From Asticcacaulis benevestitus DSM 16100 = ATCC BAA-896 (GTDB lineage: Bacteria; Pseudomonadota; Alphaproteobacteria; Caulobacterales; Caulobacteraceae), in assembly GCF_000376105.1 (NCBI RefSeq), contig NZ_AQWM01000006.1:86053-150052 (forward strand): 64,000 bases of DNA, written 5' to 3'. The position numbers and the translations under genes were made by a program. Shown here piece after piece: positions 43,427 to 51,898 of this stretch. How positions within the stretch are numbered: the first letter of the stretch is position 1; each line of letters starts with the position of its first letter. Under the pieces are notes generated by a model. That model did not search any database. It saw only the letters and a list, made by a program, of their open reading frames with translations, and was not told the DNA's origin.

Positions 43427-44581
43427 ATGGACGGAGATACACCGACGGGCTTTAGGCCCAAAAAATCCGTGGCCTTGTCCGGTCAGATCGCCGGCAATAC
43501 CGCCCTGTGCACGGTCGGACGCACCGGCAATGACCTGGCCTATCGCGGCTACGATATTCTCGATCTCGCCGCCACCTCGGAATTTGAGGAAATCGCCCAC
43601 CTGCTGATCCACGGCAAGTTGCCCAATCTCAGCGAACTGGCCGCCTATAAGACCAAGCTCCGATCCCTGCGCGGCCTGCCCGCCACGCTGAAGGCCGTGC
43701 TGGAAAGCCTGCCCTACTCCACGCACCCGATGGACGTGCTGCGCACCGGCGTGTCGGTCCTTGGCTGCCAGTCGGCGGAGCGCGAAGACCACAACCATCC
43801 CGGCGCGCGCGACATTGCCGACAAGCTATTGGCCAGCCTCGGCTCCATGCTGCTCTACTGGTATCAGTTCAGCCATAACGGCAAGCGCATCGAGGTCGAG
43901 ACCGACGATGACTCGATCGGCGGCCACTTCCTGCATATGCTGCATGGCAAGCCACCGCCGGAGTCGTGGGTGCGCGCCATGCACACCTCGCTGATCCTCT
44001 ATGCCGAACACGAGTTCAACGCCTCGACCTTTGCCGCCCGCGTGATCGCCGGTACGGGTTCGGACTTCTATTCCTGCATCATCGGCGGCATCGGCGCCCT
44101 GCGCGGCCCCAAACACGGCGGCGCCAACGAGGTCGCCTTTGATATCCAGAAGCGTTACGACAATCCAGACGAGGCGGAGGCCGATATCCGCGCCCGTGTT
44201 GACCGTAAGGAGGTCATCATCGGCTTTGGCCACCCGGTCTATACCGTGGCCGATCCGCGCAATGTGGTGATCAAGGAGGTAGCGCGCCGCCTCTCTGCCG
44301 GGCAAAATTCCATGAAGATGTTCGCCATCGCCGAGCGGCTGGAAAGCGTGATGTGGGACGCCAAGAGGATGTTCCCCAATCTCGACTGGTTCTCGGCGGT
44401 TTCCTATCACATGATGGGCGTCCCGACCGATATGTTCACGCCGCTTTTCGTGATTTCGCGCACCTCCGGCTGGTCGGCGCACATTATCGAACAGCGCCAG
44501 GACGGCAAGATCATCCGCCCCAATGCCAACTATACCGGCCCGGAGGATAAACCCTTCGTGGCCCTGAAAGACCGTCCTTAA
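43427..44581 (+). CDS. prpC: 2-methylcitrate synthase PrpC
   Basis: PrpC condenses propionyl-CoA with oxaloacetate. The 384-residue citrate-synthase-fold protein has [45 protein letters not shown] with the catalytic His, [40 protein letters not shown] and [17 protein letters not shown]. The pattern fits PrpC more than citrate synthase, and the neighbours confirm it. It starts 20 bases after prpB. A MITE-like repeat lies just after its stop. Confidence 0.94.
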   Translation: MDGDTPTGFRPKKSVALSGQIAGNTALCTVGRTGNDLAYRGYDILDLAATSEFEEIAHLLIHGKLPNLSELAAYKTKLRSLRGLPATLKAVLESLPYSTHPMDVLRTGVSVLGCQSAEREDHNHPGARDIADKLLASLGSMLLYWYQFSHNGKRIEVETDDDSIGGHFLHMLHGKPPPESWVRAMHTSLILYAEHEFNASTFAARVIAGTGSDFYSCIIGGIGALRGPKHGGANEVAFDIQKRYDNPDEAEADIRARVDRKEVIIGFGHPVYTVADPRNVVIKEVARRLSAGQNSMKMFAIAERLESVMWDAKRMFPNLDWFSAVSYHMMGVPTDMFTPLFVISRTSGWSAHIIEQRQDGKIIRPNANYTGPEDKPFVALKDRP

Positions 44582-44596
44582 ATTAAGGAAGGTTTA

Positions 44597-44753
44597 TCCA
44601 CAGATTACACAGATTACACAGATTTTTCTGAGTTTAATGGCTATCGCAGTTTATGAGATTGAAAAGGCGCCTCGCGCCAACAGGCCCTGATAACAAAAGC
44701 GGATTTGACCACTAAGGCTCTGAAAAATCTGTGTAATCTGTGTAATCTGTGGA
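44597..44753. repeat. MITE-like palindromic repeat, copy 1 (32-bp perfect ends)
   Basis: The element is 157 bp with perfect 32-bp inverted ends: TCCACAGATTACACAGATTA onward at 44597-44628 and its inverse at 44722-44753. Each end contains tandem 9-bp units (CAGATTACA). The interior carries a GGCGCC-TC-GCGCC hairpin. It sits between prpC and prpD and could form a long hairpin in the mRNA, affecting prpD expression. A second, shorter copy is at 61372. Confidence 0.85.
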
Positions 44754-44787
44754 TCACCTTTCTTGTCTTCCCTCAAGAAAGCCCACC

Positions 44788-46239
44788 ATGTCCGCCCATA
44801 TCCCTAACGAACGCCCCGCGCCGGACAGTGTCCTCACCGACATCGTCGATTATGTGCTTGATTATGAGATCACCTCCGACCTTGCCTATGAAACCGCGCG
44901 CAACTGCCTGATAGATACCCTCGGCTGCGGACTGGAGGCGCTCGACTACCCCGCCTGCACCAAGCTGCTGGGCCCCATCGTCCCCGGCACCGTCGTGCCC
45001 CACGGCGCAAAAGTGCCCGGCACGCAGTTCCAGCTCGATCCGGTCCAGGCGGCGTTCAATATCGGCGCCATGATCCGCTGGCTCGATTTCAACGACACAT
45101 GGCTGGCGGCCGAATGGGGCCATCCGTCCGATAATCTCGGCGGCATCCTCGCCACCGCCGACTGGCTGTCGCGCAAAGCCATCGCCGCCGGGCGCAAGCC
45201 GCTCCTTATGCGTGATGTCCTGACGGCAATGATCAAGGCGCACGAGATCCAGGGCTGTCTGGCGCTGGAAAACAGCTTCAATCGCGTCGGTCTCGATCAC
45301 GTCGTGCTGGTCAAGGTCGCTTCCACCGCCGTGGTGGCGCAGATGCTGGGTCTCGACCGCGACGAGATCATCAACGCCGTGTCACTGGCCTGGGTCGATG
45401 GCCAGGCCTTACGCACCTATCGCCATTCGCCCAATACCGGCTCGCGTAAAAGCTGGGCTGCCGGTGACGCCACCTCGCGCGCTGTGCGTCTGGCGCTCAT
45501 GGCGCAAAAAGGCGAGATGGGTTATCCGTCGGTGCTCACCGCTAAGACCTGGGGCTTTTACGACGTGCTGTTCAAGGGCCAGCCGTTCAGGTTCCAGCGG
45601 CCCTATGGCACTTACGTCATGGAGCAGATCCTCTTCAAGATCAGCTTCCCGGCCGAGTTTCACAGTCAAACCGCCGTTGAAGCCGCCATGATGCTGCATC
45701 ATAAGCTGGCTGCGCTTGGCAAGACGACCGAAGACATCCGGCACGTCACCATCCGCACCCACGAGGCTTGCATCCGCATCATCGACAAGAAGGGGCCGCT
45801 CGATAATCCGGCCGACCGCGATCACTGCATCCAGTACATGGTCGCCGTGCCGCTGATCCATGGCCGCCTGACCGCCGCTGACTATGAGGACGGTGTCGCT
45901 GGTGATCCGCGTATCGATAGCCTGCGTGACAAGATCACTTGCGTCGAGGATACCACCTTCACTGCCGATTACCACGATCCCGACAAACGCAGCATCGCCA
46001 ATGCCCTGACCCTGGAACTCAACGATGGTAAGGTCTTGGATGAGATTGTGGTGGAATATCCGATCGGCCACAAGCGCCGCCGCGCCGACGGCATACCTCT
46101 GCTCGAAGTCAAGTTCCGCACCAATCTCGCGCGCCGTTTTCCGTCAAAACAACAGGCGGCCATCCTCAAGGTCAGTCTCGACCAGCAGGCGCTGGAAGCC
46201 ATGCCCGTCAACGAGTATGTCGATCTGTATGTGATCTAG
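44788..46239 (+). CDS. prpD: 2-methylcitrate dehydratase PrpD
   Basis: PrpD removes water from 2-methylcitrate. The 483-residue protein of the MmgE/PrpD family has [80 protein letters not shown], and [20 protein letters not shown]. The C-terminal domain has [17 protein letters not shown] [21 protein letters not shown] 44788 gives the normal start; it is separated from prpC by the repeat, 206 bases in all. Confidence 0.94.
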   Translation: MSAHIPNERPAPDSVLTDIVDYVLDYEITSDLAYETARNCLIDTLGCGLEALDYPACTKLLGPIVPGTVVPHGAKVPGTQFQLDPVQAAFNIGAMIRWLDFNDTWLAAEWGHPSDNLGGILATADWLSRKAIAAGRKPLLMRDVLTAMIKAHEIQGCLALENSFNRVGLDHVVLVKVASTAVVAQMLGLDRDEIINAVSLAWVDGQALRTYRHSPNTGSRKSWAAGDATSRAVRLALMAQKGEMGYPSVLTAKTWGFYDVLFKGQPFRFQRPYGTYVMEQILFKISFPAEFHSQTAVEAAMMLHHKLAALGKTTEDIRHVTIRTHEACIRIIDKKGPLDNPADRDHCIQYMVAVPLIHGRLTAADYEDGVAGDPRIDSLRDKITCVEDTTFTADYHDPDKRSIANALTLELNDGKVLDEIVVEYPIGHKRRRADGIPLLEVKFRTNLARRFPSKQQAAILKVSLDQQALEAMPVNEYVDLYVI

Positions 46240-46249
46240 TCGCCCAGTT

Positions 46250-46747
46250 TCATTTGCCGAGATTAAGCGGCATGGCGAAGACCTGCGTCCAGTAGGCGCG
46301 GAACTCGGGCGGCACGCCGGGCACAGGCTCGTCGTCCTCCTGCCAGGCAACCGCGATGCCGGTTTCCCGGAACGCACACATCAGGATGTTATCCCGGTGG
46401 CCAGGACTGTTCATCCACGCATCGACCACCGCTTCGGGTACGTCCGAATTGACCTCGATGTTTTCGCCAACCATCTGGTAGACATAGCCGGTATCCCGGA
46501 CACGGCGGCCGGGCGTCGAGCCATTGGGCGCGGTATGGCTGAAATAATGGCGCTCCACCATCTGACGGCTCTGGCGCTCAGCGGCTTCTGTCAGGCGCGC
46601 CTCAACATGCAAGGGCTGGCATCCGTGCGCCGCACGTTCGGCGTTGATCATCTCGAGCACTTCGGCCTCGGTGCTGCGCGGTGCTGCCTGCGCCGCAGTG
46701 GCACATAAGCCTGCCAGCAGAACAACAGCGGATGATAGTCGGCGCAT
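46250..46747 (-). CDS. Exported CAP-domain (SCP/PR1-like) protein
   Basis: The 165-residue protein has a signal peptide (LSSAVVLLAGLCATAAQA) and a CAP domain: EVLEMINAERAAHGCQPLHV, QMVERHYFSHTAPNGSTPGR, VGENIEVN and AWMNSPGHRDNILMCAFRET. These are the conserved His/Glu cavity residues. Bacterial CAP proteins are secreted and of varied, mostly unknown function. ATG 46747 starts the signal peptide; an upstream TTG is unlikely. Confidence 0.88.
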   Translation of the reverse strand: MRRLSSAVVLLAGLCATAAQAAPRSTEAEVLEMINAERAAHGCQPLHVEARLTEAAERQSRQMVERHYFSHTAPNGSTPGRRVRDTGYVYQMVGENIEVNSDVPEAVVDAWMNSPGHRDNILMCAFRETGIAVAWQEDDEPVPGVPPEFRAYWTQVFAMPLNLGK

Positions 46748-46850
46748 GATATGTCCCAATCCTGATTGGCTTTGACCATGCGCCGGCTTCGTTAAATTTT
46801 TTCCAACCGAATGGGTTATGCGGCGATTAAGGATGGCCTATATCAGCGCC

Positions 46851-47345
46851 ATGCAGATCAGACTCGCCACCACCGCCGACCATGACGCCATCTGGGCCAT
46901 CCTGGAACCCACCTTGCGCGCCGGGGAGACCTACACCCTGCCGCGTGACTGGGACCGCGACACCGCCCTCACCTACTGGTTCGCCGCACCGCATCAGGTT
47001 TTCGTGGCCGAGGTCGATGGCACGGTATTGGGGCACTATTTCCTGACACCCAATCGACAAGGCGGCGGCGCCCACGTCGCCAATTGCGGTTTCATGACCG
47101 CGCCTTCGGCCACAGGCAGGGGCGTGGCCAGCGCCATGTGCCGGCATGCTGTGGCGGTGGCCAGGTCGCAGGGCTTTCGCGCCATGCAGTTCAATTTCGT
47201 CGTCAGCAGCAATGAACGCGCCGTCGCCCTGTGGCAGCGCATGGGTTTCGAGATTGTGGCGCGCCTGCCGGGCGCCTTTGCGCATCCCGAATTAGGTTAT
47301 GTTGATGCTTTTGTGATGTTTCAGGATTTTTCCGGTCACGATTGA
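46851..47345 (+). CDS. GNAT-family N-acetyltransferase
   Basis: The 164-residue protein begins MQIRLATTADHDAIWAILEP, a standard GNAT start, with VFVAEVDGTVLGHYFLTPN as beta4, SATGRGVASAMCRHAVAVAR as the acetyl-CoA loop (the Gly-X-Gly of motif A), and SSNERAVALWQRMGFEIVAR. Frame-matching ATGs at 46818 and 46833 are possible. Substrate unknown; similar ones are annotated as phosphinothricin-type acetyltransferases. Confidence 0.85.
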   Translation: MQIRLATTADHDAIWAILEPTLRAGETYTLPRDWDRDTALTYWFAAPHQVFVAEVDGTVLGHYFLTPNRQGGGAHVANCGFMTAPSATGRGVASAMCRHAVAVARSQGFRAMQFNFVVSSNERAVALWQRMGFEIVARLPGAFAHPELGYVDAFVMFQDFSGHD

Positions 47346-47449
47346 TCAAATTTTCGCTGATCTGGATGCCGCTGAAGTGAGGAAGCGTTAGTTGGCAAGA
47401 GGCGGCGGCTGTGAAATGCTCAGAGCCTGGCTTTTCAGGAGTACGCCTC

Positions 47450-47755
47450 ATGACCCTCAATCCCTTTAATGAAATCGCCCGCCACGCCTTCGTGACCGAG
47501 CAGATGCAAGCGTTCAAGGTCGGGATTCGCGAAGGCCGCGCCGCCCGCGAAAAACTGCAGGCGCGCATTGAAGCCATGACCTCGGTACGCTTCGGCGAAG
47601 ACGATAAGGTGGCGCTGCGCGATTACCTGCGCAAGCTGTCGTGGATGTACCGCAAGGGTGAGATCGATCAGCGCACCACCGAACAGGGCCTGAACAAGGT
47701 GGTCATGGCCGCTGCCGCCAACAGCCCGGACGTGCTGCATTATATCCGAGCTTAA
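47450..47755 (+). CDS. Small conserved-looking protein of unknown function
   Basis: The 101-residue protein starts at ATG 47450 about ten bases after AGGAG. It is mostly charged helix: HAFVTEQMQAFKVGIREGRA, AREKLQARIEAMTSVRF, DYLRKLSWMYRKGEIDQRTT, then LNKVVMAAAANSPD. No motif is recognisable. The codon pattern fits real coding. It converges with mmsB, 15 bases away. Confidence 0.6.
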   Translation: MTLNPFNEIARHAFVTEQMQAFKVGIREGRAAREKLQARIEAMTSVRFGEDDKVALRDYLRKLSWMYRKGEIDQRTTEQGLNKVVMAAAANSPDVLHYIRA

Positions 47756-47769
47756 GCGCCGCCGAAATC

Positions 47770-48648
47770 TTAAGACCCCCTGCGTATCCGTTCCATCATA
47801 TAGGAGAAGTCCTGCGCCGCATGGCCCTGACGGCACAACGCCTCATAGAGCGTATGCGCCTTGGCGCCGAGCGGTGTGTGGGCGTCATTCTGCGCCGCCG
47901 CCTGCATGGCAAGGGTCAGGTCCTTCAGCATCAGCGACGCGGCGAAACCCGGCTGATAATCGTTATTGGCCGGCGAGGTTGGCACCGGCCCCGGCACCGG
48001 ACAATAGCTGGTCATCGACCAGTTCTGACCCGACGCCTTCGAGGCAATGTCGAAAAATACCTGATCATCGAGGCCTAGCTTTTCCGCCAGGGCAAAGGCT
48101 TCACAGGTGCCGATCATGGTAATGGCCAGCAACATGTTGTTGCACAGCTTGGCCGCCTGCCCCGCGCCCGCGCTACCTGCATGGATCACCGCCTTGCCCA
48201 TAGCTTGCAGGATCGGTTCCGCGCGGGCAAAAGCCGCTTGCGGGCCACCGCACATAAAGGTCAGGGTGCCGGCTTTCGCCCCCGCCACACCGCCCGAAAC
48301 CGGCGCATCGACCATGGCGAATCCGGCGCTTTCCGCCTGTCCGGCCACCTTGCGGGCGCTCTCAACATCGATGGTCGAACAATCGATCAGCAGCGCGGAG
48401 GGCTCTGCCTGTTCCATCACCTGCGCATAGACCGCCAGAACGTGCTGTCCTGCCGGCAGCATGGTGATCACGGCCTCCGCATCCTGACAGGCCTCGTTGA
48501 GCGAGGCCGCACCGATGCAGCCCTCAGCCACCGCCTGCGTCATGGCCGCTGCGCTCAGGTCATATGCGCGCACCTCATGCCCGCCCTTGACCAGATTGGC
48601 CGCCATGCCCGACCCCATATGCCCCAGGCCGATAAAGGCGATTTTCAT
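47770..48648 (-). CDS. mmsB: 3-hydroxyisobutyrate dehydrogenase MmsB
   Basis: The 292-residue NAD-dependent enzyme oxidises 3-hydroxyisobutyrate to methylmalonate semialdehyde in valine breakdown. MKIAFIGLGHMGSGMAANLV is the nucleotide fold, DAPVSGGVAGAKAGTLTFMC the substrate loop, and GAGQAAKLCNNMLLAI the catalytic Lys helix. It is the last gene of the branched-chain operon; its ATG overlaps the previous stop by four bases. Confidence 0.94.
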   Translation of the reverse strand: MKIAFIGLGHMGSGMAANLVKGGHEVRAYDLSAAAMTQAVAEGCIGAASLNEACQDAEAVITMLPAGQHVLAVYAQVMEQAEPSALLIDCSTIDVESARKVAGQAESAGFAMVDAPVSGGVAGAKAGTLTFMCGGPQAAFARAEPILQAMGKAVIHAGSAGAGQAAKLCNNMLLAITMIGTCEAFALAEKLGLDDQVFFDIASKASGQNWSMTSYCPVPGPVPTSPANNDYQPGFAASLMLKDLTLAMQAAAQNDAHTPLGAKAHTLYEALCRQGHAAQDFSYMMERIRRGS

Positions 48649-49673
48649 AGCGCAAGCTCCTCGTCCACGGCTGCAAACATCGCCTCGACCATCTGCGGCG
48701 TGACACCCGACAGACTGGCCGGCGACCACGTCGGTGCATTGTCCTTGTCCTCGATCACCGCCCGCACGCCCTCGGAAAAATCATGGCTGCGGATGATATG
48801 ACAGGCGATGCGGTATTCCATACGCATAACGTCTTCAAACGATGCCATGCGAGCCCCTCGCCGCAACTGTTCGAGCGAGACGCTGAGCGACAAGGGTGAG
48901 CGGTTCTTGAGGATATCGGCCTGCGCGGTAGCCCAATCGTCATCGGCCATTTTCAGCGCCAGACAGATGTCGGTGATCGTGGGGCGTGAAAAGCAATGAT
49001 GAATGACATCCAGATGTTCGGCATAGCCGGCCCTGACGGGCATCTGCGTATAGTCGGCCAGGACATCATCCAAAGCTTCGCCCGCCAGTATCCGCGCCTT
49101 CACATCCGGCAGGTTTTCAGAGGTAACAAGGTGCGTAGCTAGGCCGGCCGCCACAACATCCGAACCTTTAAGGCGCGCACCCGTCAGCGCCAGCCAGATA
49201 CCGAGTTGTCCTTCCAGCCGCGGCAGGAACCAGCCGCCGCCGACATCCGGGAACAGGCCAATACCGGTTTCCGGCATGGCAAAGAGGGTGTTTTCGGTAG
49301 CAATGCGATGCGAGCCATGGATCGAAATACCCACGCCACCACCCATAGTCACGCCATCCAGCAGAGCAACATACGGCTTGGGGAAGCGCTTGATCTGTGT
49401 GTTGAGGCGATATTCGATGTTGAAAAACGCTTCCCCCGCCTTGCCATCGGCGCGACCGGACTGCGCCACCATGCGGATATCACCGCCGGCGCAAAAGCCG
49501 CGCGTGCCCTCGGCATGATCTATCATCAGCACGCGCACGCCATCATCGGCAGCCCACCGGGTGAGCGCATCGCTCATCGCCTGACACATCTCCGTCGTCA
49601 GGGCATGCAGCGCCTTGGGCCGGTTCAGCGTAATCCGGCCGACACCGTTTTCTACACGGACAGATACGTCCAT
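48645..49673 (-). CDS. 3-hydroxyisobutyryl-CoA hydrolase (enoyl-CoA hydratase family)
   Basis: The 342-residue crotonase-fold protein has NGVGRITLNRPKALHALTTE, FCAGGDIRMVAQSGR, GGVGISIHGSHRIATENTLF, AMPETGIGLFPDVGGGWFL with the catalytic Glu, and the long C-terminal half that separates hydrolases from ordinary hydratases. It releases 3-hydroxyisobutyrate from its CoA ester in valine catabolism, supplying MmsB. The ATG 49673 overlaps the acyl-CoA dehydrogenase stop (TGATG). Confidence 0.9.
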   Translation of the reverse strand: MDVSVRVENGVGRITLNRPKALHALTTEMCQAMSDALTRWAADDGVRVLMIDHAEGTRGFCAGGDIRMVAQSGRADGKAGEAFFNIEYRLNTQIKRFPKPYVALLDGVTMGGGVGISIHGSHRIATENTLFAMPETGIGLFPDVGGGWFLPRLEGQLGIWLALTGARLKGSDVVAAGLATHLVTSENLPDVKARILAGEALDDVLADYTQMPVRAGYAEHLDVIHHCFSRPTITDICLALKMADDDWATAQADILKNRSPLSLSVSLEQLRRGARMASFEDVMRMEYRIACHIIRSHDFSEGVRAVIEDKDNAPTWSPASLSGVTPQMVEAMFAAVDEELAL

Positions 49674-50797
49674 CACGACCCTTTCAGCATATCGCGCGCA
49701 ATAATAACACGCATGATCTCGTTGGTGCCTTCGAGGATCTGATGCACCCGCAGGTCACGCACGATCCGTTCGACGCCATAGTCATGCAGATAACCATAGC
49801 CGCCATGGATTTGCAGGGCCTCATTGGCGATTTTCGAGCACGTATCGGTGACAAAGCGCTTGGCCATGGCGCACCATTTCGTCGCGTCCGGCGTGTGATC
49901 ATCCAGCCGCGCCGCCGCCTCATAGAGCATCGAGCGCGCCGCCTGTAACTCGGTTTCCATATCGGCCAGCTTGAACTGCGTCACCTGAAACGCATTCAGG
50001 TGTTGGCCGAACTGACTGCGCTCAGAGGCATAGGCCATGGCACGATCCAGCGCATCCTGCGCACCGCCAAGGCTGCAAGCGGCGATATTGAGACGTCCGC
50101 CATCCAGCCCCTTCATGGCGAATTTGAAGCCCTGCCCTTCATCGCCAATACGATTGTCTACGGGTATTCGGACCTGATCGAACATCACCTGCCGCGTCGG
50201 CTGGGCGTTCCAGCCCATCTTCTTCTCGACGGCGCCAAAACTTAAACCCGGTGTCTCTTTCGGCACCACAAAAGCGGAAATGGTCTCATCCGTTTTGGCC
50301 ATGACGACATAGATATCCGAGACGCCAGCGCCGGAAATAAAGGCTTTCGAGCCATTAAGTACGTAAGCCTCCCCCTCTCTCACCGCGCGCGTTTTCATGG
50401 CGGCGGCGTCGGAGCCGGAACCCGGTTCGGTCAGGCAGTAGCTCGCGACCATCGCCATGCTGGTCAAGGGCGGCACAAAACGCGCCCGCAACGCATCGGA
50501 ACCGAAGCTGTCGATCATCCAGGTGCACATGTTGTGGATCGACAGAAACGCCGCCGTGGCGATGCAGCCGCGCGACAACTGCTCAAAAATGAGCACGGCA
50601 TCGAGCCGCGACATAGCCGCCCCGCCGTGCTCTTCGCCGGTATAGATGGCGGCGAAACCCAGCTCCGCCGCCTCGCGCATCACATCCACCGGGAAATGCT
50701 TTTGCTCATCCCACGCACCGGCGAAAGGCCGCAGTTTATCATAGGCGAAGCGCCTGGCCGCCTCGCTTATCATCGCCTGATCGTCGTTGAGTGGCAT
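49673..50797 (-). CDS. Acyl-CoA dehydrogenase, probably isobutyryl-CoA type
   Basis: The 374-residue flavoprotein has LGFAAIYTGEEHGGAAMSRL, YCLTEPGSGSDAAAMKTRAV, KAFISGAGVSDIYVVMAKT, GGRLNIAACSLGGAQDALD and IHGGYGYLHDYGVERIVRDL, then QILEGTNEIMRVIIARDML, the usual C-terminal acyl-CoA dehydrogenase layout including the base Glu. Placement between a leucine/valine dehydrogenase and 3-hydroxyisobutyryl-CoA hydrolase points to isobutyryl-CoA or similar substrate. Confidence 0.9.
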   Translation of the reverse strand: MPLNDDQAMISEAARRFAYDKLRPFAGAWDEQKHFPVDVMREAAELGFAAIYTGEEHGGAAMSRLDAVLIFEQLSRGCIATAAFLSIHNMCTWMIDSFGSDALRARFVPPLTSMAMVASYCLTEPGSGSDAAAMKTRAVREGEAYVLNGSKAFISGAGVSDIYVVMAKTDETISAFVVPKETPGLSFGAVEKKMGWNAQPTRQVMFDQVRIPVDNRIGDEGQGFKFAMKGLDGGRLNIAACSLGGAQDALDRAMAYASERSQFGQHLNAFQVTQFKLADMETELQAARSMLYEAAARLDDHTPDATKWCAMAKRFVTDTCSKIANEALQIHGGYGYLHDYGVERIVRDLRVHQILEGTNEIMRVIIARDMLKGS

Positions 50798-50833
50798 GAT
50801 CGTCCCTGCTATTTAGTCCGTTTTTCGGATCGT

Positions 50834-51898
50834 TTAAGCCGCCTCGGTCACCCTGGCGCGCGCGGCCGCGATCTTATCGCGCGCCATCGCATCGGCAATC
50901 ACATTGGTGAGTGCGTTGGCGCTTTTTGCCTTGGTGAAGATATCAAACAGGCGCGGACCGATGGCGTCGACCTGTGCCAGAATATCGGCCTCATCGTTAC
51001 GGCCAGAGATTTCACCGGCCACCATGATGATGCCGCCGGCATTGATCACATAGTCCGGCGCATAAAGGATGCCGCGTTCACCTAATATGCGCCCCGCCCC
51101 CGCAGTCAATAATTGATTATTGGCCGCGCCGGCGACGATGGTGGCTTGCAGACGGCTGGCCACATCCTCGCTGATCGCGCCCCCAAGCGCACATGGTGCC
51201 ACCACATCGACCGTCTGCAACAGGATGTTGTTGACCGATACGCTCTCGGCCGCGAAGCGATTACAAACCTCTTCCACCCGCTCCGGATTGATATCGGCCA
51301 CCACAAGCTTGGCGCCGAGATTGAACAGTTCTTCGCAGAGATAGGTGCCGACATGCCCCAGGCCCTGCACAGCGACCTTGATACCGGCGAGATCGGAACG
51401 GCCGAGCTTGGCCTTGACCGCGGCTTCGATACCGACGCGCACACCACGCGCCGTGAAGGGCGACGGATCTCCGCCAGACTTGCCCACGGCGGCATCCAGC
51501 CCGGAGACATAGCCGGTGGTGCGCGCCACGATCTTCATGTCAGCGACCGAAACCCCGACATCCTCGGCGGTGATATACTGACCATCCAGGCTATCCACGG
51601 CGCGACCGAAGGCTTCCAGCACGGCTTCGCGGCGTTCAGCCGGCACAGGTCCTAAAATGACCGCCTTGCCGCCCCCCATCGGCAGATTGGCCATGGCGTT
51701 CTTGTAGCTCATGCCGCGTGACAGGCGCAAAGCATCGCTGAGCGCGTTCACCCCGCTGTCATAGGCCCAAAGGCGGCAACCACCGGCGGCCGCGCCCAGC
51801 GCCGTGGAATGGACGGCGATAATGGCTTTCAGGCCAGAGGCGGCATCCTCCACCATGAGGACTTTGTCGTGGGCGTCATAATCGGGGTGGTCAAACAT
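50834..51898 (-). CDS. Leu/Val (Glu/Leu/Phe/Val family) dehydrogenase
   Basis: The 354-residue protein deaminates branched-chain amino acids to 2-oxoacids with NAD. GAAAGGCRLWAYDSGVNAL, LSRGMSYKNAMANLPMGGGK holds the substrate Lys residues, AEDVGVSVADMKIVARTTG follows, and VAVQGLGHVGTYLCEELFNL is the NAD fold. At about 350 residues it fits leucine/valine dehydrogenase rather than glutamate dehydrogenase. Its start overlaps the oxidoreductase stop by eight bases, in the same operon. Confidence 0.9.
   Translation of the reverse strand: MFDHPDYDAHDKVLMVEDAASGLKAIIAVHSTALGAAAGGCRLWAYDSGVNALSDALRLSRGMSYKNAMANLPMGGGKAVILGPVPAERREAVLEAFGRAVDSLDGQYITAEDVGVSVADMKIVARTTGYVSGLDAAVGKSGGDPSPFTARGVRVGIEAAVKAKLGRSDLAGIKVAVQGLGHVGTYLCEELFNLGAKLVVADINPERVEEVCNRFAAESVSVNNILLQTVDVVAPCALGGAISEDVASRLQATIVAGAANNQLLTAGAGRILGERGILYAPDYVINAGGIIMVAGEISGRNDEADILAQVDAIGPRLFDIFTKAKSANALTNVIADAMARDKIAAARARVTEAA

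Noticed and set aside
44597..44753. CRISPR-like array
   Set aside because: The repeats are 9-bp units within inverted ends, without regular spacers and without cas genes anywhere in the window.
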